This document shows, in pieces, positions 45,256 through 55,581 of a DNA stretch of 64,000 nt; the stretch's first letter is position 1, and every line of letters begins with the position of its first letter. Below the pieces are notes generated by a model. It ran no database searches and had not been told where the DNA came from. It saw only the letters and a program-made list of their open reading frames with translations. The position numbers and the translations under genes were made by a program. This DNA is from Ureibacillus sp. FSL W7-1570 (GTDB lineage: Bacteria > Bacillota > Bacilli > Bacillales_A > Planococcaceae): NCBI RefSeq assembly GCF_038593265.1, contig NZ_CP151979.1, positions 310,001 through 374,000 on the forward strand, read 5' to 3'.

Positions 45256-46014
45256 ATGTTTGGGTTGACAGCTGTCCTGATCTCCTGTTCATGCTTGCTT
45301 GCATTTATGGTAAAAGAAGCGTTTGAAAATAATGTTGTACACCATGAAATCAATTTAACAGGGGAAGAGGAGAAATATTCGATTTTTTTTATTTCGGATA
45401 TTCATACCCGCTTAATCAGCGATAAAATGATACGAAACATAAAAGAACCAATCAATGCGGTGATCATTGGCGGGGATTTGGCCGACAAAAGGACACCGAT
45501 TTCGAAAATTTATCAAAATCTCCGGCTTCTGCAAACATTGGGACCTGTTTATTTTGTTTGGGGGAACAACGATCGGGAAGTGGGCGAAGAGCGTTTGAGG
45601 GGAATTTTTCAAGAGACGGGTGTAAAAATTGTTGAGAATGATGCGATACTGCTGCCGAATATGGTGAACAGATGCTGGTTGAGCGCGGTGGATGATGTTT
45701 CTTCACGCAAAGCCAGTCCTGAAAAAGCTTTCGAAAAGTGTGACCCGCAAGATACGGTCATATTTGTATCCCATAATCCGATCCTGTTTTCTAAAATCGG
45801 AAACTATCATGCGGACATTTATCTGGCTGGACATTTTCATGGTGGCCAAATTCGGTTGGGCCCTTTCGGAATTTACCCGCAAGGCGCTTTTTCCGACGAT
45901 GAAGGCAAGTATACCCTCATCAGCAACGGCTATGGGACGACGATGTTCCCTTTACGTTTAGGGGCAAAACCCGAATGTCACATAATTGACTTAAACTTTC
46001 GGCGCACATTCTGA
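45256..46014 (+). CDS. ypbG: YpbG-like metallophosphoesterase
   Basis: 252 residues: N-terminal hydrophobic anchor (about 1-22) and a calcineurin-like phosphoesterase domain with FISDIHTRL, IIGGDLADKR, WGNNDRE, VSHNP and LAGHFHGGQIRL, the five metal-ligand blocks. Substrate unknown. ATG 45256 after GGGAGGGG; a TTG at 45250 is an alternative. The Asn-Asn-Asp in place of the usual GNHD is a family variation. Confidence 0.87.
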   Translation: MFGLTAVLISCSCLLAFMVKEAFENNVVHHEINLTGEEEKYSIFFISDIHTRLISDKMIRNIKEPINAVIIGGDLADKRTPISKIYQNLRLLQTLGPVYFVWGNNDREVGEERLRGIFQETGVKIVENDAILLPNMVNRCWLSAVDDVSSRKASPEKAFEKCDPQDTVIFVSHNPILFSKIGNYHADIYLAGHFHGGQIRLGPFGIYPQGAFSDDEGKYTLISNGYGTTMFPLRLGAKPECHIIDLNFRRTF

Positions 46015-46079
46015 CCAAAGGGTTGAAATTCCGCGTTATAATAAGGTAGTAGTTTGTCAAATTAAGGAGTTGTGAACAA

Positions 46080-47051
46080 ATGCAAAAAGCAGATGCAATT
46101 ATTGTTGGAGGAGGCCCATGTGGTTTATCGGCAGCGATTGAACTCCAAAATATCGGGTTGAAACCAATTGTTATAGAAAAAGGGAATGTGGTAAACGCCC
46201 TCTATCATTATCCAACTCACCAAACTTTTTTCTCCACAAGCGAAAAATTGGCCATTGGCGATGTTCCGTTTATAGTGGAACAACGGAAACCAAGCAGAAA
46301 TCAGGCCCTTGTTTATTATCGTGAAGTGGTGAAACTGAAAAACATTCATGTAAACCGCTTCGAAAAAGTGCTTTCTGTGGAAAAACGTCCGGACGGATTC
46401 TTTATTGTGACTTCCGATAAGGCCCAATATGAAACACCTTATGTCATTTTGGCAACCGGTTATTATGATCATCCGAACTATATGAACGTACCCGGAGAAG
46501 ATTTGCCAAAGGTTTTCCATTATTTTAAAGAAGCCCATCCTTTCTTTGATACGGATGTGTTGGTCGTCGGAGGGAAAAACTCAGCGGTCGATGCGACGTT
46601 GGAATTGCATAAGGCAGGTGCCCGTGTAACCGTTGCATACCGCGGCAGTGATTATTCTCCGAGCATCAAGCCATGGATTTTGCCGGAATTCCAATCCCTC
46701 ATCCGAAATGGCGAAGTGGTGATGCATTTCAACACAATGGTGAAAGAGATTCGGGAGAAGGAAGTTGTACTGGATATCGACGGCAAAGAAGAAGTCATCA
46801 AAAATGATTTTGTGTTCGCCATGACCGGCTATCATCCGGATCATGATTTCATCCGGAAAATGGGTGTAACCATTGATGATGAAACCGGACGTCCTACATA
46901 TGACCCTGAAACAATGGAATCCAATGTGGAGAATTTGTTCATTGCAGGAGTTCTCGCTGCCGGCAACAATGCCAACGAAATTTTCATTGAAAATGGAAAA
47001 TTCCATGGGGCGTTTATTGCAAAAGCCATTGAAATGAAACAAAGCAACTAA
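46080..47051 (+). CDS. ypdA: YpdA (Bdr), bacillithiol disulfide reductase
   Basis: 323-residue FAD/NADPH oxidoreductase that keeps bacillithiol reduced. FAD motif AIIVGGGPCGLSAAIEL, NADPH motif VLVVGGKNSAVDATLELHKAG, and C-terminal IAGVLAAGNNANEIFIENG. No thioredoxin-reductase CxxC, as expected for YpdA. RBS AAGGAG. gudB, its usual neighbour in B. subtilis, is absent. Terminator at 47071. Confidence 0.93.
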   Translation: MQKADAIIVGGGPCGLSAAIELQNIGLKPIVIEKGNVVNALYHYPTHQTFFSTSEKLAIGDVPFIVEQRKPSRNQALVYYREVVKLKNIHVNRFEKVLSVEKRPDGFFIVTSDKAQYETPYVILATGYYDHPNYMNVPGEDLPKVFHYFKEAHPFFDTDVLVVGGKNSAVDATLELHKAGARVTVAYRGSDYSPSIKPWILPEFQSLIRNGEVVMHFNTMVKEIREKEVVLDIDGKEEVIKNDFVFAMTGYHPDHDFIRKMGVTIDDETGRPTYDPETMESNVENLFIAGVLAAGNNANEIFIENGKFHGAFIAKAIEMKQSN

Positions 47052-47070
47052 AGGAAGACATTACGGAAAA

Positions 47071-47113
47071 GGGCTGTCCTGAAAGTATAAAATGTTCGGG
47101 ACAGCCCGCTTTA
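47071..47113 (+). terminator. Terminator after ypdA
   Basis: GGGCTGTCC pairs with GGACAGCCC, then GCTTTAAT. Confidence 0.75.
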
Positions 47114-47262
47114 ATATGGTTATATTTCTTCGACATTGCTCCAGCAAGGTTGGCGACATATACAGCGCCGCTTTTTTTATTGCCGGAAAAATTCAGTTCC
47201 CAACCTTTAAAAACCTAGAGTAATACTATAAAATATTATTAATAAGGAAGGGAGCGTCGATA

Positions 47263-47937
47263 TTGTTTATTCTACTCTCTGCAGCGATTGCTCCAGGATG
47301 TGCGTTATTCAGCTATTTTTACTTGCGAAATCAAATGGCGACCGAACCCCGAAAAACACTTCTCCGAACATTCATTTTCGGATTATTGATCACTTTTCCA
47401 ATCATGTTCATTCAGTATGTCATGCAGGAAGAAGAAATCATTACAAATTCTTTTCTCCTCGATGTCCTATTCTCGAGCGCATTGGAAGAATTTTTCAAGT
47501 GGTTCATTATTTTTGCCTTTATTTATCGCCATGTGGAATTTGACGATCCATATGATGGAATTCTGTATGGAGCAGCTGCTTCTTTAGGGTTTGCTACACT
47601 GGAGAATATTCTTTATTTGTTGACATTTGGCATTGATACCGCCTTTATGCGCGCATTATTGCCAGTTTCAAGCCATGCTTTATTCGGTGTGGTGATGGGC
47701 TATTATTTCGGAAAAAGCAAATTTACAAAGAATGACCGTTCGAAGGAATATTTGGCTCTTTCCATTGCGGCTCCATTATTTTTGCATTTCATCTATAATT
47801 CTATTTTAATGTTTGAAGATTATTGGCTTTATTTGATGGCCCCATTCATGCTTTTTTTATGGTGGTTTGCTTTAAGGAAAGTGAAATTGGCACATGAGCA
47901 TTTAATCAAACATCTTGTGGAACAAAATAAGATTTAG
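47263..47937 (+). CDS. prsW: PrsW, intramembrane metalloprotease
   Basis: 224 residues with seven to eight helices. Carries the CPBP/PrsW motifs SSALEEFFKWFIIF, FATLENILYLL and VSSHALFGVVMGYYFG plus LFLHFIYN, the Glu and His residues of the active site. In B. subtilis PrsW makes the first cut in RsiW to free SigW. TTG 47263 follows AAGGGAG. Two terminators follow. Confidence 0.92.
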   Translation: MFILLSAAIAPGCALFSYFYLRNQMATEPRKTLLRTFIFGLLITFPIMFIQYVMQEEEIITNSFLLDVLFSSALEEFFKWFIIFAFIYRHVEFDDPYDGILYGAAASLGFATLENILYLLTFGIDTAFMRALLPVSSHALFGVVMGYYFGKSKFTKNDRSKEYLALSIAAPLFLHFIYNSILMFEDYWLYLMAPFMLFLWWFALRKVKLAHEHLIKHLVEQNKI

Positions 47938-47940
47938 TCA

Positions 47941-47979
47941 TGGTCTGAAAGGAACAACTCCTTTTGGGCCATTTTTTTA
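47941..47979 (+). terminator. Terminator after prsW
   Basis: TGGTCTGAAAGGA with TCCTTTTGGGCCA forms an imperfect stem followed by T7. Confidence 0.75.
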
Positions 47980-48029
47980 TTTTACGAAATCAACAATAAA
48001 AATTTGTTCATTGAACATAATAATGGCTG

Positions 48030-48064
48030 AATGGTCGTTTCGCTTGGAGATTCGACCATTTTTT
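48030..48064 (+). terminator. Second hairpin with T tract before sleB
   Basis: AATGGTCG pairs with CGACCATT, followed by TTTT. Confidence 0.7.
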
Positions 48065-48075
48065 CGTTGATCAGT

Positions 48076-48104
48076 GCATAATTGGTTCCAAAGTTAACAT
48101 GCTA
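48076..48104 (+). promoter_or_regulatory. SigG-type promoter for sleB-ypeB
   Basis: GCATA (48076-48080), 17 bp, CATGCTA (48098-48104), matching the forespore SigG pattern. sleB is a SigG gene in B. subtilis. The -10 overlaps an ATG at 48104, ruling that codon out as a start. Confidence 0.72.
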
Positions 48105-48124
48105 TGAAAAAAGGAGTGAAGGAG

Positions 48125-48922
48125 ATGTTCAGAAATATATTGATTGCATTGCTGTATCTGGTTGCGGCAACCGGCACGATTACGCTCATCAAGCCGGAAG
48201 AATCTTTCGCCTTTTCGAATCAGGTCATTGAACGGGGTGCCTTTGGCGACGATGTGATCGAATTGCAAGCACGACTGCAATATTTGGGGTTCTATCATGG
48301 AAAAATTGATGGAAAGTTCGGATACGGCACTTACTGGGCATTGCGAAACTTCCAGGAAAGCTATGGCTTGAAAGTGGATGGGATTGCCGGCGCGGAAACA
48401 AAAAGGGTGCTTGCGAACAACAGCGATTTTGACCGGGAATGGGTGCATGCGCAAATTAACGCGGGAAGAGAGTTTACTTATTATGGAGGTATTCCTCTTG
48501 ATCAACAAGTGAAAAAAGGGAAAGCTGGTTCGTCGGGAAGCAAAAGCTACCAGTTGCCATCCAAATTTACGGAGCAAGATTTGCAGCTGATGGCGAACGC
48601 TGTTTATGGAGAAGCGAGGGGGGAACCTTATGAAGGACAAGTGGCAGTGGCGGCAGTCATTTTAAACCGGCTTGAGTCGCCTGATTTCCCTAATACGATT
48701 TCGGAAATCATTTTCCAACCAGGTGCATTTACAGCCGTGGCAGATGGACAAATTTGGTTGACGCCGAATGAAAGGGCGAAACAGGCAGTTCTTGATGCCA
48801 TGAGTGGATGGGATCCATCGGAAAATGCACTATATTATTTCAATCCGAATACAGCGACAAGCAAATGGATTTGGTCAAGACCTCAAATTAAACAAATCGG
48901 TCAACATATTTTCTGCTATTAA
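48125..48922 (+). CDS. sleB: SleB, spore cortex-lytic enzyme
   Basis: Lytic transglycosylase that degrades spore cortex in germination. 265 residues: signal peptide (to about residue 30, ESFAFS), peptidoglycan-binding domain (GAFGDDVIELQARLQYLGFYHGKIDGKFGYGTYWALRNFQ), Ser/Gly linker, and hydrolase_2 catalytic domain (MANAVYGEARGEPYEGQVAVAAVILNR, with catalytic Glu). ATG 48125 chosen because an earlier ATG lies in the -10. Followed after 12 bp by ypeB. Confidence 0.94.
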   Translation: MFRNILIALLYLVAATGTITLIKPEESFAFSNQVIERGAFGDDVIELQARLQYLGFYHGKIDGKFGYGTYWALRNFQESYGLKVDGIAGAETKRVLANNSDFDREWVHAQINAGREFTYYGGIPLDQQVKKGKAGSSGSKSYQLPSKFTEQDLQLMANAVYGEARGEPYEGQVAVAAVILNRLESPDFPNTISEIIFQPGAFTAVADGQIWLTPNERAKQAVLDAMSGWDPSENALYYFNPNTATSKWIWSRPQIKQIGQHIFCY

Positions 48923-48934
48923 AGGAGCGACAAT

Positions 48935-50224
48935 ATGAAAAGTCTAGTATACCTACTTTCCATTGCTGTGTTGGCATTAGGGCTGTATGCTTATGATGTC
49001 CGTTCAGACAATCAACAATTGAAAAAAGAAATTCACGCGCAATACACCAATTCTTTATCCAATGCCAGCGAAAAATTATCCTATTTGCAGCGTTCCGTGG
49101 CACAATCACTGCTATTCCAGGATGAAAAAGCATTACAAAACGAATTGGACAACATTTGGCGGACAAGCAATGAATTGCGTACATCCATCAGTAATTTGCC
49201 GTTGAATCCGGATGTAGCGAATCAATGGCTCCGTTATATCGGAAAAATCGGGGATGAAGCAAAAAGAGCTTCAACCAACGGCGATTACGAATCTTGGCAA
49301 AAGAAGATGACGGTGGTTCATAACAATTTGGAACAATTGACAAATGAATGGTCCCTTGCAACAGCCCATTTTTATGAAAATGACGGTGATTTTGAAAAAT
49401 GGAAGCAAGTGGCGAAAACCGATCTGGAAGAATCGCCTTTTAAAAATCTGGCTTCAAACTTGAAAACATATTCGGAAAAGGATTTCCCGTTAACAACCAG
49501 CGAATCCGATTGGTTGAAGAAACGGGATTTGAAACACATACGAGATCGTGAAATCACGAAGGATGAAGCCATTCAAGTTTTAGAAAAGCTTGTGCCGGGG
49601 ATCAAAGATGCGACATATACCGTTTCAAAGAGCAAAGAAGATGCGCCATATCCCTTTTACCATATTCAATTTGTCAAAGGAAGCAGGGTAGGATATGCGG
49701 ATATTACAGTCAAAGGCGGCCATTTGATATCCTTCTTATCCGAACGCCCGGTACAGCCGGACCGGAATATTACACAGGAAAAAGTGAAGGAATTGACAAA
49801 ACAATTTATTGAACGGGCCGGTTATGATGATTTGGAGATTATCGAAATGCGGGAAAACCATGAAGCTTGGCATGTCCATCTTGCGCGGGTGGCAGGAAAA
49901 CACAATGCCCTGGTATATCCGGACGGTATACAGTTGAAAGTATCGAAGGACAGTGGAGAGCTGTTAGGTTTGAATGCAATGGAATATGTACAAAGAGAAA
50001 ACATCAATGACAATCAGCCGGTAGTTCCGATTGACTGGAAGAAATTTTTCCGCCCAAATACAGTGGTGGAGGAAGAACGATTCATTTATACGGAAAACGA
50101 AGCGTATCAGTTAAGATTATGCTATGAAGTGATTGCCCGTTTTGAAGATGACATCAATCAAACGTACCGGGTTGTTGTAGATACGGAAAACCATGATGTC
50201 CTCAAAGTGGAGCAATTGCCATAA
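48935..50224 (+). CDS. ypeB: YpeB, germination protein required with SleB
   Basis: 429 residues: N-terminal helix (about 3-20), a helical middle and C-terminal PepSY-type repeats (e.g. ITQEKVKELTKQFIERAGYDDLEI). SleB and YpeB need each other for stability in the spore. RBS AAAGGAG. Same operon as sleB. Confidence 0.93.
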   Translation: MKSLVYLLSIAVLALGLYAYDVRSDNQQLKKEIHAQYTNSLSNASEKLSYLQRSVAQSLLFQDEKALQNELDNIWRTSNELRTSISNLPLNPDVANQWLRYIGKIGDEAKRASTNGDYESWQKKMTVVHNNLEQLTNEWSLATAHFYENDGDFEKWKQVAKTDLEESPFKNLASNLKTYSEKDFPLTTSESDWLKKRDLKHIRDREITKDEAIQVLEKLVPGIKDATYTVSKSKEDAPYPFYHIQFVKGSRVGYADITVKGGHLISFLSERPVQPDRNITQEKVKELTKQFIERAGYDDLEIIEMRENHEAWHVHLARVAGKHNALVYPDGIQLKVSKDSGELLGLNAMEYVQRENINDNQPVVPIDWKKFFRPNTVVEEERFIYTENEAYQLRLCYEVIARFEDDINQTYRVVVDTENHDVLKVEQLP

Positions 50225-50299
50225 TTATTTAAACACTCTAGAAATTCCGATTCTTTCGTGCAATAATATAAATACAATTATTGTGCGAGGCGGGTCAAA

Positions 50300-50953
50300 A
50301 TGGAAATTAAAATGGGGATGTTTATTACATTGGAATCCAATTCATCGGAAACGGTTGAAAGTGTCAAATGCAAAGTGGTGGACAGACAAGACAATGTGCT
50401 TTATGTATCTCAACCGGTGGGAATGCAGACGAATAAAACCTGCTGCTTAAGGAAGAACACTGATTATCGTGCATTATTTCAAGGCGAAGATAAAGTCATC
50501 TACACATTTCCGACGAAAGTGATCGGCGAAAAAATGGACCAGTTGCCTACGATTTTACTTTCATGCCCTCCCAGAAAGGAAATCAAAAAGATTGAAAGAA
50601 GGAGATTTGTCCGGGTCAGAACTTCAGTGGACGTTTCAGTAGAATACAACGGTCAATTTCATCCATACGTAACAAAGGATATCAGCGCCGGTGGAATTGC
50701 TGTAAAACTGCAATCTGTTCCGCCATTCGCAGAAGGAAATACGGTCACATTAACAATTGTTTTACCATTTAAAAATGGTGAGATACAATATATTCAGACG
50801 GATGCGAAAGTGGTTCAAATATTTAAAAACAATGATGAACAGCTTGCATCTTTCCAATTCATCAATATCGATGAAATCGATCAACAATTGATTCTTCGGT
50901 TCTGCTTCGAACGGCAAGTGTTGATCATGAAGGAGATGTCAAACCTCCAATAA
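50300..50953 (+). CDS. ypfA: YpfA (MotI), PilZ-domain c-di-GMP receptor
   Basis: 217 residues: N-terminal YcgR-N-like domain and a C-terminal PilZ domain with ERRRFVRVRTSVDVSV (RxxxR) and DISAGGIAV (DxSxxG) c-di-GMP contacts. In B. subtilis MotI binds the flagellar stator when c-di-GMP is high. cheR is in the same window. Terminator overlaps the gene end. Confidence 0.9.
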   Translation: MEIKMGMFITLESNSSETVESVKCKVVDRQDNVLYVSQPVGMQTNKTCCLRKNTDYRALFQGEDKVIYTFPTKVIGEKMDQLPTILLSCPPRKEIKKIERRRFVRVRTSVDVSVEYNGQFHPYVTKDISAGGIAVKLQSVPPFAEGNTVTLTIVLPFKNGEIQYIQTDAKVVQIFKNNDEQLASFQFINIDEIDQQLILRFCFERQVLIMKEMSNLQ

Positions 50954-50977
50954 GCTCATTTTATTGGAGGGCTTTTT
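50944..50977 (+). terminator. Terminator after ypfA
   Basis: CCTCCAATA pairs with TATTGGAGG; T6 follows. Confidence 0.85.
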
Positions 50978-51036
50978 TATGGAAAAATAATCAGCAAACA
51001 TTTTAACAACAATGTTGGAGGAAAGTAGGATTGGAC

Positions 51037-51711
51037 ATGAAAAAAAATATTCAAATTGCGATTGATGGCCCTGCAGGCGCAGGAAAAAGCACCATAGCCA
51101 AAATCGTGGCTGAACAATTGGGCTTCACTTACATTGATACTGGAGCGATGTATCGCGCCGTAACGTATAAAGCGCTAAAAGAAAACATAAAATTAGATGA
51201 TGAAAAAAATCTTGAAGAAATGTTATTGAGAACAGAAATTGAATTGAAGCCGTCCCCTAATGGACAACTTGTATTTGTCGATGGAGAAGATGTCACAAAA
51301 AAAATCCGTTCCAACGAGGTCACCGCAAATGTTCCGCAAGTGGCTGCCCTCGGGAAAGTTCGCGAAATTCTTGTCGCAAAACAAAAACAGCTGGCCAAAG
51401 ACGGGGCGGTTGTCATGGATGGACGAGATATCGGAACCCATGTCTTAAAAGATGCGGAGTTGAAAATCTTCATGTCCGCATCTGTTGAGGAAAGGGCGAA
51501 ACGCAGACTGCTAGATAATGAAAAAAGAGGCATCCCATCCGACTTTGAAAAGCTGAAGGAAGAAATCGCCCTGCGCGATCAGCAGGACATGGAACGGGAA
51601 ATCTCTCCGTTGGTACAAGCGGAAGATGCCATCTTTTTGGATACGACCCACTTGTCCATCGAAGAAGTGGCTGAAGAAATCTTGCGTATGGCAAAAGAAA
51701 AGATGGCATAA
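51037..51711 (+). CDS. cmk: Cmk, cytidylate kinase
   Basis: Phosphorylates CMP/dCMP. 224 residues (as in B. subtilis) with P-loop IAIDGPAGAGKSTIAK, YIDTGAMYRAVTY, VVMDGRDIGTHV and the Arg-rich lid RRLLDNEKRG. ATG 51037 matches family length; TTG 51031 is closer to the main GGAGGA. First gene of a cmk-ypfD pair. Confidence 0.94.
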   Translation: MKKNIQIAIDGPAGAGKSTIAKIVAEQLGFTYIDTGAMYRAVTYKALKENIKLDDEKNLEEMLLRTEIELKPSPNGQLVFVDGEDVTKKIRSNEVTANVPQVAALGKVREILVAKQKQLAKDGAVVMDGRDIGTHVLKDAELKIFMSASVEERAKRRLLDNEKRGIPSDFEKLKEEIALRDQQDMEREISPLVQAEDAIFLDTTHLSIEEVAEEILRMAKEKMA

Positions 51712-51836
51712 TCAGTGAATCTTTTTGCGTATTTTATTCATAAAAAAGGAAATATTTTAACTATAAGGAAAAAATTTTGTGTTTAAATTGAATTTCTAAT
51801 AAAATAGATATTGTAAGATGCGAAGGAGGGTTACAT

Positions 51837-52982
51837 ATGTCCGAGGAAATGAACTTAGAAGTTGGCCGAGAATTCCATGAAGGAGACATTGTAAAAGGAG
51901 TTGCTGCCAAAGTAGAAGATAAGGCGGTGACTGTTACAATAGAAGGGGCGCCATTTGATGGGATTGTGCCAATCAGCGAACTGTCCAGCTTGCATGTGGA
52001 AAAAGCATCCGACGTGGTATCTGTCGGTGATGAGCTGGAATTAATGATCACGAAAATTGAAGATGAAAACTTTGTACTTTCCAAACGCAAAGTAGATGCT
52101 TTAAAAGCTTGGGATAAATTAGAAGAACTTTATAAAAAAGGGGAAGTTTTTGAAGCGGAAGTAAAAGATGTGGTCAAAGGCGGTTTAGTCGTTGATTTGG
52201 GAGTACGCGGTTTTGTACCGGCATCTTTGGTGGAAGATTATTTCGTTGAAGACTTTGAAGGATACAAAGGAAAAACATTGAAATTCAAAATTACGGAATT
52301 GGATAAAGAAAAAGGACGCTTAATTTTATCCCATCGTGCGGTGGTGGAAGAAGAAAAAGCGAATAAAAAGAAACAATTGCTGGAAAGTTTAAAAGCGGGA
52401 GACATTTTAACAGGAAAAGTTCAACGTTTGGCTCCATTCGGCGCTTTCGTCGATATCGGCGGAGTGGATGGACTTGTTCACATTTCACAAGTCGCCCACG
52501 AACATGTGGAAGATATCAGTACCGTTCTTCAAGAAGGGCAAGAAGTGAAAGTGAAAGTATTGTCCGTAGATCCTGCCAATGAAAGAATTTCCTTGTCCAT
52601 CAAAGATACATTGCCTGGACCATGGGAAAACATCAGCGGACGCGTTTCAAAAGGCCAAGTGTTGACAGGCACGGTGAAACGTTTGGTATCTTTCGGTGCC
52701 TTTGTTGAAGTGTTCCCGGGGGTTGAAGGATTAGTCCACATCTCACAAATTTCTCAGAAACATATCAATACGCCACACGAAGTATTGAAAGAAGGCCAAG
52801 AAGTTCAAGTGAAAGTGCTGGATGTGAACGAGCAGGAAAAACGTTTATCTCTAAGCATCAAAGCGCTTGAAGAAACCCCTAAGGAACAAGAGGAATTTGA
52901 TTATCAATTGCCTGAGGAGGCGACGGGATTCTCCATCAGCGACGTTATTGGTGATCAATTGAAAAAACTGAAAGAACAATAA
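51837..52982 (+). CDS. ypfD: YpfD, S1-domain protein homologous to ribosomal protein S1
   Basis: 381 residues made of four S1 RNA-binding repeats, visible through motifs such as [25 protein letters not shown] and [26 protein letters not shown]. Shorter than E. coli S1 (six repeats) and not essential for translation in Bacillus. RBS GAAGGAGG. Sits downstream of cmk, as cmk-rpsA in many bacteria. Confidence 0.92.
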   Translation: MSEEMNLEVGREFHEGDIVKGVAAKVEDKAVTVTIEGAPFDGIVPISELSSLHVEKASDVVSVGDELELMITKIEDENFVLSKRKVDALKAWDKLEELYKKGEVFEAEVKDVVKGGLVVDLGVRGFVPASLVEDYFVEDFEGYKGKTLKFKITELDKEKGRLILSHRAVVEEEKANKKKQLLESLKAGDILTGKVQRLAPFGAFVDIGGVDGLVHISQVAHEHVEDISTVLQEGQEVKVKVLSVDPANERISLSIKDTLPGPWENISGRVSKGQVLTGTVKRLVSFGAFVEVFPGVEGLVHISQISQKHINTPHEVLKEGQEVQVKVLDVNEQEKRLSLSIKALEETPKEQEEFDYQLPEEATGFSISDVIGDQLKKLKEQ

Positions 52983-53110
52983 TCATCATCATAAAAAAAT
53001 GCGTGCTTTTAGGAGTGCGCTTTTTTTATGTCCATATATGTCAAAATATGATAAACCATGAGATTTCGTGTATAATACAGAAGATAAGAATTTGGAAGGA
53101 TGAAGGACAG

Positions 53111-54421
53111 ATGACAAAACCAGTAATCGCCATCGTAGGTCGTCCAAATGTAGGAAAATCCACCATCTTTAATCGGATAGTGGGGGAAAGAATTTCCATT
53201 GTGGAAGATGTTCCTGGAGTAACCCGTGATCGCATCTACAGTTCGGCAGAATGGTTGAATCATGAATTCAACATTATTGATACAGGGGGAATCGATTTGG
53301 GCGATGAACCTCTATTGGAGCATATACGCGCCCAAGCCCAGATTGCCATGGAAGAGGCCGATGTCATCATCTTTATGACAAACGGCCGGGAAGGGGTTAC
53401 TTTGCAGGATGAGCAAGTAGCGAAAATGCTGTATAAAACGAATAAACCGGTCGTTCTTGCCGTAAACAAAATCGACAATCCGGATATGCGGGAATTGATT
53501 TATGATTTCTATTCCTTAGGATTCGGCGATCCGATTCCAATCTCCGGTTCCCATGGACTTGGAATTGGGGATTTATTGGATGAGTGTGCGAAGCATTTTC
53601 CGAAAGAGTATGAAGATGACTATGCGGATGATGTCATTAAGTTTTCACTGATTGGAAGACCGAACGTAGGGAAATCTTCGCTCGTCAACGCCATTTTAGG
53701 CGAAGAAAGAGTGATTGTAAGCGATATTGCCGGTACAACCCGGGATGCAGTCGATACACCTTATACGTATGATGGACAAGACTATGTCATCATCGATACG
53801 GCAGGAATGCGGAAAAAAGGCAAGGTGTATGAGAGCACCGAAAAATATTCCGTGTTGAGGGCATTAAGAGCAATCGAACGTTCCGACGTGGTGCTTGTTG
53901 TGTTAAATGCGGAAGAAGGGATCCAGGAACAGGATAAGAAAATTGCAGGGTATGCCCATGAAGCGGGAAAAGGTATCATCATCGTTGTCAATAAATGGGA
54001 TGCCATCGAGAAAAATGAAAAGACCATGAATGAATATACCCAAACCATTCGGGATCAGTTCTTATTTTTGGACTATGCGCCGATCGTCTTTGTTTCCGCC
54101 AAAACAAAGCAGCGGCTCAATCAAATATTGCCGTTGGTGAAACGGGTCAGTGAGAATCATGCTATGCGCATCCAATCATCCATTTTGAACGATGTCATTG
54201 AAGATGCGATTGCAAGAAATCCTGCGCCTACCGAGAAAGGAAAACGTTTGCGCATTTATTACACAACGCAAGTTTCCGTGAAGCCGCCAACATTTGTAAC
54301 TTTTGTCAACGATCCGGAACTCATGCATTTTTCTTACCTTCGATTTTTGGAAAACCGAATTCGTGAAACCTTTGATTTTGAGGGAACACCGATTCGTATC
54401 ATACCACGGGCCCGTGAGTAA
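53111..54421 (+). CDS. der: Der (EngA), double-GTPase ribosome assembly factor
   Basis: 436 residues. Two tandem GTPase domains ([13 protein letters not shown] with DTGGID and [17 protein letters not shown] with DTAGMRKKG and NKWD) and a C-terminal KH-like domain. Acts in 50S subunit maturation. ATG 53111 after GAAGGATGAAGGA; the longer frame from 53003 has no site. Followed by gpsA after 17 bp. Confidence 0.96.
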   Translation: MTKPVIAIVGRPNVGKSTIFNRIVGERISIVEDVPGVTRDRIYSSAEWLNHEFNIIDTGGIDLGDEPLLEHIRAQAQIAMEEADVIIFMTNGREGVTLQDEQVAKMLYKTNKPVVLAVNKIDNPDMRELIYDFYSLGFGDPIPISGSHGLGIGDLLDECAKHFPKEYEDDYADDVIKFSLIGRPNVGKSSLVNAILGEERVIVSDIAGTTRDAVDTPYTYDGQDYVIIDTAGMRKKGKVYESTEKYSVLRALRAIERSDVVLVVLNAEEGIQEQDKKIAGYAHEAGKGIIIVVNKWDAIEKNEKTMNEYTQTIRDQFLFLDYAPIVFVSAKTKQRLNQILPLVKRVSENHAMRIQSSILNDVIEDAIARNPAPTEKGKRLRIYYTTQVSVKPPTFVTFVNDPELMHFSYLRFLENRIRETFDFEGTPIRIIPRARE

Positions 54422-54438
54422 AATAGTGGGGGATATTG

Positions 54439-55452
54439 ATGAAAAAAGTGACAGTATTGGGAGCCGGTTCTTGGGGAACCGCTTTAGCTATGGTTTTAAC
54501 GGAAAATAGCCACGATACGTTGATTTGGAGCCATCGCGAGGATCAAGCGAATGAAATCAACGAGCGGCATACAAACGAAAAATATCTGCCGAATATTCAG
54601 CTGCCGGAAAAACTGACGGCAACAAGCGACATAAAATCAGCGGTGGAACACGGAGAGATCCTTGTTTTTGCCGTGCCGACAAAGGCAATCCGTGAAGTGG
54701 CCGGACAAGTCATGAATTATTTGGACAAAAAAGTGTTGATTGTGCATGTGTCAAAAGGGATTGAGCCGGATACGCTTAAGCGCATTTCTGAAATTTTGGA
54801 AGAGACTCTCGATCCCCGTGTTGTCGAAGATATTGTGGTGCTCTCCGGCCCCAGTCATGCGGAAGAAGTGGTGTTGCATCATCCGACAACCATTACGGCG
54901 GCATGCGCCAATCTCCGTTCCGCCGAAAAAATACAGGATTTGTTTATGAATCATTATTTCCGTGTCTACACAAATACGGATGTCATCGGTGTGGAGCTCG
55001 GCGGAGCGCTGAAAAACGTCATCGCATTGGCGGCAGGGATTTCGGATGGCCTGAACTATGGGGATAATGCGAAAGCGGCATTAATTACCCGCGGCCTTGC
55101 GGAAATAGCCCGTTTAGGCGTGCGAATGGGAGGCAATCCTTTCACCTTTGCCGGATTGACTGGCATGGGCGACTTGATAGTCACTTGTACAAGCGTCCAT
55201 TCCCGCAACTGGAAAGCCGGGAACATGCTGGGCAAGGGAATGAAACTGGATGAAGTGCTGGAGAACATGGGCATGGTCGTCGAAGGGGTACGCACAACAA
55301 AGGCCGCTTATCAACTTGCGCAAAAATATGATGTTTCCATGCCGATTACAACGGCACTTTATCAAGTGTTGTTTGAAAACAAGGATCCGAAAGATGCGGT
55401 AGATGAATTGATGCACCGTTTAAAGAAAAGAGAAATTGATTATTTGCAATAA
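54439..55452 (+). CDS. gpsA: GpsA, glycerol-3-phosphate dehydrogenase [NAD(P)+]
   Basis: Makes sn-glycerol 3-phosphate for phospholipids. 337 residues: [17 protein letters not shown] Rossmann motif, [18 protein letters not shown], catalytic Lys in [18 protein letters not shown], and [15 protein letters not shown] 54439 after GTGGGGGA. Confidence 0.95.
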   Translation: MKKVTVLGAGSWGTALAMVLTENSHDTLIWSHREDQANEINERHTNEKYLPNIQLPEKLTATSDIKSAVEHGEILVFAVPTKAIREVAGQVMNYLDKKVLIVHVSKGIEPDTLKRISEILEETLDPRVVEDIVVLSGPSHAEEVVLHHPTTITAACANLRSAEKIQDLFMNHYFRVYTNTDVIGVELGGALKNVIALAAGISDGLNYGDNAKAALITRGLAEIARLGVRMGGNPFTFAGLTGMGDLIVTCTSVHSRNWKAGNMLGKGMKLDEVLENMGMVVEGVRTTKAAYQLAQKYDVSMPITTALYQVLFENKDPKDAVDELMHRLKKREIDYLQ

Positions 55453-55469
55453 AACAGATAACCTATGGG

Positions 55470-55509
55470 CGGGTACCATTCACCTCAAATTGTTTGAGTA
55501 GTGTACCCG
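55470..55509. repeat. Imperfect inverted repeat after gpsA
   Basis: CGGGTAC ... CTCAAA-TTG-TTTGAG ... GTACCCG. The nested stem has no T tract on either strand, so it is not a standard terminator. Confidence 0.55.
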
Positions 55510-55581
55510 TTCATATGAATTATATACGAACGCATGTACGTGTCTGCGTGTACATATTGCTTCTTGAAAGGTGGAATCGCA

